In this document: positions 1 through 6,248 of the stretch, in pieces
How the letters are laid out: each line of letters begins with the position of its first letter
Position numbering within the stretch: position 1 is the stretch's first letter
NCBI GenBank assembly: GCA_023249955.1
Contig: JAHFBR010000021.1
Coordinates: 1-11,248, forward strand
DNA from: a bacterium
GTDB taxonomy: Bacteria; Babelota; Babeliae; Babelales; RVW-14
DNA: 11,248 nt
Direction of reading: 5' to 3'
The notes under the pieces: model-generated
Databases searched by the model: none
What the model saw: the letters and a program-made list of their open reading frames with translations, nothing else
Told to the model about the DNA's origin: nothing
Program-made: the position numbers and the translations under genes

Positions 1-900
1 TCCATTAGGAGAGTATGCAAGCGCGTATCTGGATGATGAGTTATTAAAGGCGGAAAATGCACTCAGGGATCCTGAAGTAGTATTAACATTCAAAATAACA
101 ATTCTGGCGTTAAACGGTGTTGAAACTGCTAAAAATCTACCATCTGATGAAATTGCGATATCATAAGGATGTAACATATCATCAAACGCAAATGGTGACC
201 CATCAACAGGTGTTAATGTTCCATCATTCTTATTTACTGAGAACACAGAAATCGATCCATTGGATCCATCCGATGGATTATTAGAAACTATCAAAAACTT
301 ATTGTCGGGAGTAAAAAGTATAGTATTGGGAGCACTGAGTGTGTCATCTAGCGGGGTACCACTTACAAGCGATGGTCTAAATGGCGACCCAAGTGACTGT
401 ATATTCAACGCCCCAACTGCAAAATTGCCATCCTCATCACGCTTTACGATGGTGCTTGGCGTATTGACAGAAGTCGCACTACCAACAATGGTCACGGCAT
501 CGGCAATGTCACCCGCTGTTTGGCCACCAACCGTTGCAACAACCGTTGAACTCTGACCACCTGCTACATCTCCCGAAAGAGAACCACTGAAATTGGTTGC
601 TGTTGTCGCCGTCGAAGCATTACCACTAAGGGACGCCGTAATGACGTGTGCTGCAAAATTACCAGATCCATCACGTTTAACCATGGTATTAGCGGAATTT
701 GATGCAGTTGCCGCATGCATATTATTGATAAGATTTTGTATGACCGGGCGTAGCCGTGTCACCCCCTCATGGTTATCTGCGATTCCAGAACTGGTAACAC
801 CATTCTGCAATTCATCACTTGCATGGATACGCTGACTACTCACCATCACGGCACACGTCAACGTGCACAAAATAACGTTTCTCAGAAATACATTCTGCAT
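1..900 (-). CDS. Secreted protein with tail-fibre-like VKRD repeats and a beta-propeller (partial, C-terminus beyond the window)
   Basis: An open frame runs leftward from ATG at 898-900 to base 1 without a stop (300 codons), so the C-terminus lies outside the window. GGGGGAG lies 7 bases before the ATG. Residues 1-27 form a signal peptide, with likely cleavage after IHA. Two copies of a motif of the form NTxVKRDxxGNFA occur at about residues 71-83 and 147-161, 78 residues apart, joined by Gly/Ser/Thr/Ala-rich sequence with LSG and GGQT turns. This resembles low-complexity repeats of phage tail fibres and virus surface fibres. From about residue 170 repeated strands such as FTPDNKFLIVSNN and ISSDGRFLAVSTP, with SVFSVN and VILNVN strands, match blades of a lactonase/YVTN-type beta-propeller; about two blades are visible. 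An extracellular or surface binding role is inferred. No enzyme activity can be claimed from the visible part. Confidence 0.85.
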   Translation of the reverse strand, partial: MQNVFLRNVILCTLTCAVMVSSQRIHASDELQNGVTSSGIADNHEGVTRLRPVIQNLINNMHAATASNSANTMVKRDGSGNFAAHVITASLSGNASTATTATNFSGSLSGDVAGGQSSTVVATVGGQTAGDIADAVTIVGSATSVNTPSTIVKRDEDGNFAVGALNIQSLGSPFRPSLVSGTPLDDTLSAPNTILFTPDNKFLIVSNNPSDGSNGSISVFSVNKNDGTLTPVDGSPFAFDDMLHPYDIAISSDGRFLAVSTPFNARIVILNVNTTSGSLSAFSAFNNSSSRYALAYSPNG

Positions 901-955
901 CGAAAGGCTCCCCCGCAAAAAATAAAAACTCATTGATAACAAGACTATTTATAAG

Positions 956-983
956 ATTAAATGTTTATGACATCTTTTTTCAA
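956..983 (-). promoter_or_regulatory. Candidate sigma70-type promoter for the VKRD/beta-propeller gene
   Basis: On the minus strand TTGAAA (978-983) and TTTAAT (956-961) are separated by 16 bases. Each differs from consensus at one position. The pair lies in the 109-base gap between the stop of the upstream secreted-protein gene (1010) and the ATG at 900. The A/T-rich context makes chance matches fairly likely. Confidence 0.35.
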
Positions 984-1009
984 CGATCTTGTATAACATT
1001 CAAAAGTAT

Positions 1010-3157
1010 CTATTTTTCACGCATGTAATCCATAAAATGTGAGTATGTACCCTCTGACATCCCAGGCTGCTCAACCGACGTCCAATCTTTCGCCTTGGGC
1101 TCAACAAAGCGCGAAAAGCGATTGAGCCAGATGCCCTGGTGGCGGGTTAAAAGATAATCAATCATCGGGAAATCGTCGTGATCACGAACTTTTGAAAGCA
1201 ACAAAACACTGGCATGTGTTGCAGGGATATGATTGCTTTTGAACCAACCCTCATGCGCAAAGAACTCGCTATTGAACGTTAAAAGATGCAACGGACGCTT
1301 GCCGGCGCTCAAGCCCTTGCACAGGCCTTTGTAAAACCACGAGATGTGCACATTGGGCATGTAGCACATAATTTGGCAACGCGGAATCAGCCGCATAAAG
1401 TTGCGCTGCATGGTTGCACCCACCATTGCCGCATGCTGCTCTAGGAAATTAAAATATCGCTGCCCCAGCTGCTTTTGCATCAACACCAGTGGCCGATCGC
1501 GCAATGCAACCGATGGCATCATCAAGCGCTGACTCTGCGCAAAACGATTAAACGTGTACGCATCAAAACCCATGGTCGACAAAAAAGAACCGGTCTTTTT
1601 GCGGCAATACATCTCTAAATCAAGCACCACACCGCCCAGCTTAACCCCGTTGGAAACGTTTTTATCACCCCACAGCTGCACAAATTTTTCCAGCGGTTCA
1701 ATAACTTCCTGATTCCAGAACACACGGTGCAACGGTGCTGGCAGATCTTTGTACACATTTTCGTACATATCAACAGCGTACATTTTGGGCATGTTTGGTT
1801 CATAAATGTTATTGGTAATTTCGTAACCCACCAAAATGTTGGGCGTTTTGGCTTTACGCGTTACTGCTGCATCGGCAAGCATGCGCGTAAAGCGCGCAAG
1901 CGTTGTGGTAAACTGCTGCATGCGTTCTGTGCCTGGCAGGCGACCGATGGGGCTAAAGTACATGTGTGGATTGAGCGAAATCCACAAGCCATCGACACCG
2001 GAATCAAAAATATAGTTCACCAGCTGCTGGCGCTGTTCAACCCGTTTTTGTTCAAGCAACTGGTCTTTTTGCAGCTCTTCTGGTGTTGGGTCTTGAAAAA
2101 CATTCAACTCCATCCAGGCAATTTTGCGCGCATGGTGGGCACTATTTTTGCTCACACGCTGGTTGCCGAACTGAGCAAATGATGATGGTTCTACCGGCGT
2201 TGCGATTGTTCTGAGCATTGCTGGAGCCTTGGTCAACAGCTGCGCATCGGTGGTTGATGAAAGCAAACGCATCTCCCACAGCATGCGGTGCATCAATGCC
2301 AACATCTCTTGACGCAGTAAACTGTTGATGGGACAAATTTGAAAATTTTCTGAAATACCGGCAAACATCAACATGCTGGTGGTGGTGATAAAAACGTGAT
2401 TATTGCGTGCCTGGTTAAACCAGTACAAACCGTATGGCAGTGTTGGTTGGATGGTTGGCGAACAGGCATGATGCATCGGCAGCAAGAAAAGTGGTTGGTC
2501 AACCGCACGCACGGCACGTTCAACCTGTTCAGCATCAAACTCTATGCCACCGCGCGGCATGTTCAGCGTGGTGTGATACATCAGCGGCCGCGATTCAAGC
2601 GGCGTGGCCAGAAACATGTTTGCCAGATAAAAAAAGGCATCAGTATGGTGCTGTTGCCGCTGAGCAGGCGTCAGCGATGCGCCGCCGTCACGGAGCTGCT
2701 GCACCACCAGGCCGTCGCGTGGGGTTTTTATGCCCAGGCGGTCAAAAATAGGGGCACACGCACCGACCAAATTCATGCGAGGGTCGGCCCGCATCGATGG
2801 AAAGATTAAACCGATGGTGATACCAGACAAACGAGCATACTGATCAAGGGCTTGAAGAACCTTGGTACACACGTGCGATTTGCCCATGCCAGCAAGAAAT
2901 TCAGTACCAAAAATAAAAAACGCGGCTTTGTAGCGCGCCAGCGCCAGCCGCGAAAGAGATTGATCTAAAACCAGGTCAACTGGTTTGTAGGTCACACGAT
3001 AATTCATGGATTCTAGGCTATCAATGAAGGGCTTGTAAAGCCACGGATCACGATCAATTGCATCGACGATAACAAGGTCTCGTCGTTCCTGCGCATATGT
3101 TTGCATAACCATCAAAACAATAGCGATTACTATCACGCCTATGCGCATGATCTTCAT
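1010..3157 (-). CDS. Large secreted protein of unknown function, possible TIM-barrel C-terminal half
   Basis: The frame is 715 codons from ATG at 3155-3157 to TAG at 1010-1012. An upstream in-frame ATG (3205) would add 16 residues but lies inside the probable promoter. From 3157 the protein starts MKIMRIGVIVIAIVLMVMQT and has a clean signal peptide ending at TYA (residue 22). I do not recognise the family by name. The N-terminal part alternates strands and helices (DLVIVDAID, AAFFIFGTEFL, GITIGLIFPS), resembling a Rossmann or class-I amidotransferase-like fold. A charged helical stretch follows, then a series of strand motifs ending in acids or polar residues: GVDGLWISLNP (387 on), ILVGYEITN (Glu446), GVVLDLEMY (Glu515) and HLLTFNSEF. 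That order suggests a glycosidase-like TIM barrel, with Glu446 and Glu515 as candidate catalytic acids. This is an inference from pattern only. A periplasmic or extracellular location is likely. Confidence 0.8.
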   Translation of the reverse strand: MKIMRIGVIVIAIVLMVMQTYAQERRDLVIVDAIDRDPWLYKPFIDSLESMNYRVTYKPVDLVLDQSLSRLALARYKAAFFIFGTEFLAGMGKSHVCTKVLQALDQYARLSGITIGLIFPSMRADPRMNLVGACAPIFDRLGIKTPRDGLVVQQLRDGGASLTPAQRQQHHTDAFFYLANMFLATPLESRPLMYHTTLNMPRGGIEFDAEQVERAVRAVDQPLFLLPMHHACSPTIQPTLPYGLYWFNQARNNHVFITTTSMLMFAGISENFQICPINSLLRQEMLALMHRMLWEMRLLSSTTDAQLLTKAPAMLRTIATPVEPSSFAQFGNQRVSKNSAHHARKIAWMELNVFQDPTPEELQKDQLLEQKRVEQRQQLVNYIFDSGVDGLWISLNPHMYFSPIGRLPGTERMQQFTTTLARFTRMLADAAVTRKAKTPNILVGYEITNNIYEPNMPKMYAVDMYENVYKDLPAPLHRVFWNQEVIEPLEKFVQLWGDKNVSNGVKLGGVVLDLEMYCRKKTGSFLSTMGFDAYTFNRFAQSQRLMMPSVALRDRPLVLMQKQLGQRYFNFLEQHAAMVGATMQRNFMRLIPRCQIMCYMPNVHISWFYKGLCKGLSAGKRPLHLLTFNSEFFAHEGWFKSNHIPATHASVLLLSKVRDHDDFPMIDYLLTRHQGIWLNRFSRFVEPKAKDWTSVEQPGMSEGTYSHFMDYMREK

Positions 3158-3194
3158 ACTGCCCCCCAACCCCAAGAGATCTATGTATATGTTT

Positions 3195-3224
3195 ATCCTA
3201 CCCATGGGTAGTGGGCTGGGTCAA
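3195..3224 (-). promoter_or_regulatory. Candidate promoter of the large secreted protein, with a palindrome in the spacer
   Basis: On the minus strand TTGACC (3219-3224, one mismatch) is followed after 18 bases by TAGGAT (3195-3200, two mismatches). This would start transcription some 30 bases before the ATG at 3157 and places the more distal ATG (3205) inside the spacer, which supports the downstream start. Confidence 0.4.
3198..3211. repeat. Perfect 14-bp palindrome CTACCCATGGGTAG (operator candidate)
   Basis: CTACCCATGGGTAG reads the same on both strands. It covers most of the spacer of the candidate promoter at 3195-3224 and overlaps its -10 element. A dimeric repressor bound here would block RNA polymerase. 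The function is inferred from position only. Confidence 0.45.
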
Positions 3225-3272
3225 TGATTCGTGGTTATTGACGAGAGTCGGGCGCAGAAAAATTGAGCTTCT

Positions 3273-3833
3273 TTAGCCTCGTATTTGCGTTGCAGGTGGC
3301 TGCGTACCTTCGATCATGTCGTACGTTGCCCAATAGCTCAAAAGAGCAATCAGTAAACTTGCGCAAATAGTATTCGGTACAAGATTCTTGCGCCACAGAG
3401 CACTGTATTTCGGATCGATAAAATGCTTAGTGATTGGGCCTATTTTCAAGGTGAATTTTTTAATTACTGCATCGATGGCCTTGGTCGAATAGTGCGCAAA
3501 ATTATAGCCACCAATCAAGCCAGCAATAACGCCAACAACAGCGCTAATCTGCGCTTTGTTCTTTTGAATAGGGTGTAAATTTCTCATTTTTTCAGCAAAG
3601 TCTTTTGCAGCCTGCTTTTTGCGAATCGACCGCTTAAACAGATCAAGCACGCGGCTGTAGTCACCGGAAAGGCATGCATTCTTAGTTGCATCATCACCAA
3701 TCATCCCCACAACAAAGTTGATAAGTGCTCTCTTTCGAACAGTATCCAAACTAGGGGCCTCTTTTGCGGCAAATACCGGATTCATGCCCAGCAACGCGCA
3801 GGCAAAAAACATTATTTTGACTATTTTTTTCAT
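3273..3833 (-). CDS. Small exported protein with two predicted membrane helices, unknown function
   Basis: The frame has 186 codons from ATG at 3831-3833 to TAA at 3273-3275. GGAGG (3839-3843) lies 5 bases before this ATG, so the in-frame ATG at 3845, which overlaps that site, is rejected. Residues 1-22 (MKKIVKIMFFACALLGMNPV, then FA) form a typical signal peptide. The rest is basic and helical. Two hydrophobic segments, about 95-113 (AVVGVIAGLIGG core) and 152-172 (ICASLLIALLSYWA core), would span a membrane. Between them lies a Lys-rich stretch. I recognise no family. It is divergent from the F-box/ankyrin gene, with 225 bases between the starts, and has its own candidate promoter. A weak bulged hairpin followed by ATTTTT overlaps the stop and could terminate transcription, but it is too short to annotate with confidence. 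Confidence 0.75.
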   Translation of the reverse strand: MKKIVKIMFFACALLGMNPVFAAKEAPSLDTVRKRALINFVVGMIGDDATKNACLSGDYSRVLDLFKRSIRKKQAAKDFAEKMRNLHPIQKNKAQISAVVGVIAGLIGGYNFAHYSTKAIDAVIKKFTLKIGPITKHFIDPKYSALWRKNLVPNTICASLLIALLSYWATYDMIEGTQPPATQIRG

Positions 3834-3838
3834 AAAAA

Positions 3839-3843
3839 CCTCC
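3839..3843 (-). promoter_or_regulatory. Shine-Dalgarno site GGAGG deciding the start at 3833
   Basis: GGAGG on the minus strand lies 5 bases before ATG 3831-3833. It would fall inside codons 2 and 3 of a protein started at 3845, so the shorter start is preferred. Confidence 0.8.
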
Positions 3844-3864
3844 ATTTTCTATGCCTGTGTCCAG

Positions 3865-3902
3865 GAATAGCTCTATTCTACCAGACGAAACAATAATCAC
3901 AA
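3865..3902 (-). promoter_or_regulatory. Candidate promoter and inverted repeat for the two-helix exported protein
   Basis: On the minus strand TTGTGA (3897-3902) and TAGAAT (3875-3880, one mismatch to TATAAT) are 16 bases apart. The inverted repeat GAATAG-AG-CTATTC (3865-3878) covers the -10 element and the expected start point, so it could be an operator. Both calls rest on pattern alone. Confidence 0.4.
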
Positions 3903-3987
3903 ATAGTAAAAATAATAACCCAGAAAAGCTGTGTTTTGCATGCTACTGCGGCAATTATCGGTAAAAAAGACCATTTTTGGGGGGGCG

Positions 3988-4016
3988 TTGCACAAGAGCT
4001 CTTGTTTTGATATAAT
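3988..4016 (+). promoter_or_regulatory. Promoter of the F-box/ankyrin gene
   Basis: A perfect -10 TATAAT (4011-4016) lies 17 bases after a weak -35 TTGCAC (3988-3993). The expected transcription start near 4023 leaves a short leader before the ribosome site at 4046. This is the clearest promoter in the window. Confidence 0.65.
3992..4005. repeat. Perfect 14-bp palindrome ACAAGAGCTCTTGT (operator candidate)
   Basis: ACAAGAGCTCTTGT is identical on both strands. It lies between the -35 and -10 elements of the F-box/ankyrin promoter, overlapping the end of the -35. The placement is typical of a repressor operator. No matching regulator gene is in the window. Confidence 0.5.
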
Positions 4017-4045
4017 TTATAAACTGAAATTAATTATTATATTTT

Positions 4046-4051
4046 GGAAGG
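4046..4051 (+). promoter_or_regulatory. Shine-Dalgarno site GGAAGG deciding the start at 4059
   Basis: GGAAGG ends 7 bases before ATG 4059-4061. The alternative in-frame TTG at 4044 overlaps this site and has none of its own, so ATG 4059 is taken as the start. Confidence 0.75.
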
Positions 4052-4058
4052 TTACATC

Positions 4059-4811
4059 ATGAGTCTTTTGAAAAAATTGTTACTACTCTCGACTGCTTTT
4101 GCGGTTCTTGCTTCTGCTGATGTTTTAGCTGCAAAGCGCGATCGTCTTCCAGCTGATCAAGCCGCTGGAAAAGGCGAGGCTGGTGAAGGTGAAGAAATTG
4201 CCGAAACAGACGTACTTGTAGACCCAAACACAAGACCGGAAAAGAGAGGCCGCCGTGGCGCTTTGCGCAACGATTATACAAACTTAGACCAGCTTCCATA
4301 TCCCATCCTCGAGCAAATATTTGGTTTTCTGAATGATCAAGATCAACGCCAGCTTCGTTGTGTTTGTCTGAAGATGCTCCCCGTTAAAAAAAGTCACGAC
4401 TTTATGCAACGACGTGCAGCATTAGCACAATTCAAAGATATTCAAGCCCAATATGATCAAGATCCAAATTTTCATAAACCATTCTATCAGTCAGAATACC
4501 TCATCCGTCTTTTGCTCCACGTCGCAAAAGTTGGCGATGTGGCTACAACATGTTGCCTTCTTACTGCTTACCCTGGGCTTATTCACCAAGCCAACGCGTT
4601 CCGTGAATTTCCACTCATTAACGCAGTACGTGCTGGCCATACAGGCGTTGTACAGGTATTGTTAGAAAAGGGCGCCAATCCTTTTAGCAAAACATTCCAT
4701 GACAGTAAACTTCCACGTGAAATTGCAAGCGAAAAAGGCTTTAATGAAATTGTCGCTCTTCTCATAGAAGCCGAAAAGCAATGGCCAACAAAAGCATATA
4801 TCACTGCATAA
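4059..4811 (+). CDS. Secreted F-box and ankyrin-repeat protein (candidate host-directed effector)
   Basis: The protein has 250 codons from ATG 4059. Residues 1-24 are a signal peptide (MSLLKKLLLLSTAFAVLASA core), followed by a charged, Gly/Glu-rich linker to about residue 72. Residues 76-106 fit an F-box: LDQLPYPILEQIFGFL, then a QLRCVC motif, matching the usual LPxxILxxIFxxL...LRxVC pattern. Residues 147-242 hold about three ankyrin repeats; the second is clearest (FPLINAVRAGHTGVVQVLLE, then KGAN). F-box domains bind Skp1 of eukaryotic SCF ubiquitin ligases and ankyrin repeats bind substrates. Legionella AnkB has the same pair of domains. Bacteria have no SCF complex, so a role inside a eukaryotic host is inferred. 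The signal peptide implies Sec export, so reaching the host cytosol would need a further step. Its own promoter and terminator make it monocistronic. Confidence 0.88.
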   Translation: MSLLKKLLLLSTAFAVLASADVLAAKRDRLPADQAAGKGEAGEGEEIAETDVLVDPNTRPEKRGRRGALRNDYTNLDQLPYPILEQIFGFLNDQDQRQLRCVCLKMLPVKKSHDFMQRRAALAQFKDIQAQYDQDPNFHKPFYQSEYLIRLLLHVAKVGDVATTCCLLTAYPGLIHQANAFREFPLINAVRAGHTGVVQVLLEKGANPFSKTFHDSKLPREIASEKGFNEIVALLIEAEKQWPTKAYITA

Positions 4812-4839
4812 GAATAATTTTTTTCCGAATATCACCTTC

Positions 4840-4866
4840 AACGGCCTCCTTCGTGGGGGCCGTTTT
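4840..4866 (+). terminator. Intrinsic terminator of the F-box/ankyrin gene
   Basis: AACGGCCTCC (4840-4849) pairs with GGGGGCCGTT (4855-4864) in a 10-bp stem with one G-T pair, closed by a TTCGT loop. A run of four T begins inside the arm (4863-4866). It lies 28 bases after the stop at 4811 and reaches into the stop codon of the convergent ATPase gene. On the opposite strand the stem is not followed by a T-run, so it serves mainly the rightward gene. Confidence 0.8.
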
Positions 4867-6055
4867 ACTTGGGCAACAAATCCTTAAGCTTCCCAGCATC
4901 CCTCCAACCTATGGTGCCAAGTTCACCCCACTCCTGCGTCTTCTCACCACCATAGACAAGATAACTTTTTCCAACTGTCACCGGCTGATCCGCCACAAGC
5001 TCCTGCCATTTTTTCAGATTAGAAAAAAAGTCCACTGCAATGGACGGGCTTGATTTAATCTCAATGGGAAAAAGTTTCTTTCTATCGTCGATAATGCAAT
5101 CGACTTCAATTCTTCCATTTTTATCGCGCCAAAAATATATGGGCGGCCGCTTGCCGACATTGAAATACTGCTTGTGAAAGTCTGCGATAATAAAATTTTC
5201 AAAAAGATTACCATAAAATCGATCCATCATCAGTTGCTCTGGTGTTTCAATATCAAGGAGGCTGCAGGCAAGGCCGGTATCATAGAAATAGAGCTTTGGC
5301 GCTTGAATCAACCGCTTGTTAAAATTATTAAAATATGGCTGTAGTTGAAAAATAATATAACTCGCCTCAAGAATAGAAAGCCATCGCTGAACGGTTGGTG
5401 CACTAACACCACACACCCCACCAATCTCAGAAAAATTAATAATTTGACCAATGCGGCCGGCACATAATTTTATAAATTTTTTGAAGGCATTAAGATCGCC
5501 GATATTGGTGAGCTGGCGGACATCACGCTCAACATAGGTTTGTATGTATGATGGATAAAGCTGAGCTGGCGGAAAATTTTCTTCATAAACACGTGGATAA
5601 AAGCCACTGAAAATAATATCTTCCACTGTTTTTTCGGCCAATTTATTTTCGTTAAGTTCGTTGATAGACAGAGGCAAAAGCGTCAAAATGCCGACGCGAC
5701 CGGCAAGCGACTGGCCAATCGCTTGATTCATCAAAAAATTCTGTGAACCGGTAAGCACAAAATATCCTGGTCGCTTTTTTGCATCGACCTCCAACTGAAT
5801 ATGCGAAAGAATTTTGGGAACATTTTGAAATTCATCAATGATAAGACCAAACTTGTTTTCGTTAAAACGTAAAAACTTTTCAGGATCCTCTTCGGCCAAC
5901 TCTCGTGTCCTAGAGTCTTCAAATGAGGTATAGACGTAATTACTAAAAGCACTGCGCGCTAATGTCGTTTTTCCAGACTGCCGGGGCCCCAAAAGGGCAA
6001 CAACCGGAAAGCGTGCATACTCAAGTAACGTCGCTCTCAGATCTCTTGAAAACAT
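4865..6055 (-). CDS. AAA ATPase with C-terminal DUF4143 (nuclease-like) domain
   Basis: The protein has 396 residues, the usual size of the AAA_14/DUF4143 family. AGGAGG lies 6 bases before the ATG at 6053-6055. Walker A is GPRQSGKT (23-30), Walker B LIIDE (71-75) and a sensor-like LTGSQNF spans 101-107. The C-terminal half carries the typical DUF4143 pieces: PKLYFYDTGL, GNLFENFI, then YFWRD...EVD (Glu317, Asp319) and PIEIKSS (Glu332, Lys334). That arrangement resembles a PD-(D/E)XK nuclease core. A helix-turn-helix-like stretch, SEIGGVCGVSAPTVQRWLSI, sits in between. Members are common in bacteria and archaea, often in accessory regions, and their cellular role is poorly known. The gene stands alone, facing the F-box gene tail to tail. 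Confidence 0.9.
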   Translation of the reverse strand: MFSRDLRATLLEYARFPVVALLGPRQSGKTTLARSAFSNYVYTSFEDSRTRELAEEDPEKFLRFNENKFGLIIDEFQNVPKILSHIQLEVDAKKRPGYFVLTGSQNFLMNQAIGQSLAGRVGILTLLPLSINELNENKLAEKTVEDIIFSGFYPRVYEENFPPAQLYPSYIQTYVERDVRQLTNIGDLNAFKKFIKLCAGRIGQIINFSEIGGVCGVSAPTVQRWLSILEASYIIFQLQPYFNNFNKRLIQAPKLYFYDTGLACSLLDIETPEQLMMDRFYGNLFENFIIADFHKQYFNVGKRPPIYFWRDKNGRIEVDCIIDDRKKLFPIEIKSSPSIAVDFFSNLKKWQELVADQPVTVGKSYLVYGGEKTQEWGELGTIGWRDAGKLKDLLPK

Positions 6056-6082
6056 GGCTTTCCTCCTCTTAAAATAGTAGCC

Positions 6083-6134
6083 GTGCTAATTAAATATTAG
6101 ATATTAATATAGCACAACACGACGTTGTCCGCAA
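6083..6134 (-). promoter_or_regulatory. Candidate promoter and inverted repeat of the ATPase gene
   Basis: Two overlapping promoter readings exist on the minus strand. TTGCGG (6129-6134) with TATATT (6106-6111) and TTGTGC (6112-6117) with TTTAAT (6089-6094) both have 17-base spacing. The inverted repeat GTGCTA (6083-6088) / TAGCAC (6110-6115) encloses a smaller AATAT-TAG-ATATT repeat (6093-6105) and overlaps either -10. The stretch is A/T-rich, so the exact elements are uncertain. Confidence 0.35.
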
Positions 6135-6149
6135 GCAAAAAAAGGGGTT

Positions 6150-6193
6150 CTTTGGTTTAAAAATGCCCTGATACAGACCAAAGCCGTTTTTTT
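6150..6193 (+). terminator. Orphan terminator-like hairpin in the leader of the Memo gene
   Basis: CTTTGGT (6150-6156) pairs with ACCAAAG (6177-6183), with a 20-base loop and seven T at 6187-6193. No rightward gene ends here: the region lies between two divergent genes. If transcription of the Memo gene starts upstream, the hairpin could attenuate it. The long loop and short stem make this a weak call. Confidence 0.3.
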
Positions 6194-6248
6194 GTTTTTG
6201 TGCTAGCCTGGGAGGCGTAAGTTTTGCCTTTTTAAGGAGCCGTAAACC

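Noticed and set aside
260..835. Two rightward open frames (260-556 and 593-835)
   Set aside because: They lie antisense to the VKRD/propeller gene, which has a signal peptide, a ribosome site and repeat structure. The antisense products have no recognisable features.
1727..2809. Rightward open frames of 105-151 codons antisense to the large secreted protein
   Set aside because: Their composition is Trp/His/Cys/Arg-rich without domains, as expected for shadows, and the opposite frame codes for a continuous 715-residue protein.
3979..3985. Run of seven G just before the -35 of the F-box/ankyrin promoter, as a phase-variation tract
   Set aside because: It lies outside the -35/-10 spacer, so length changes would not alter promoter spacing. 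Seven bases is short for high-rate slippage.
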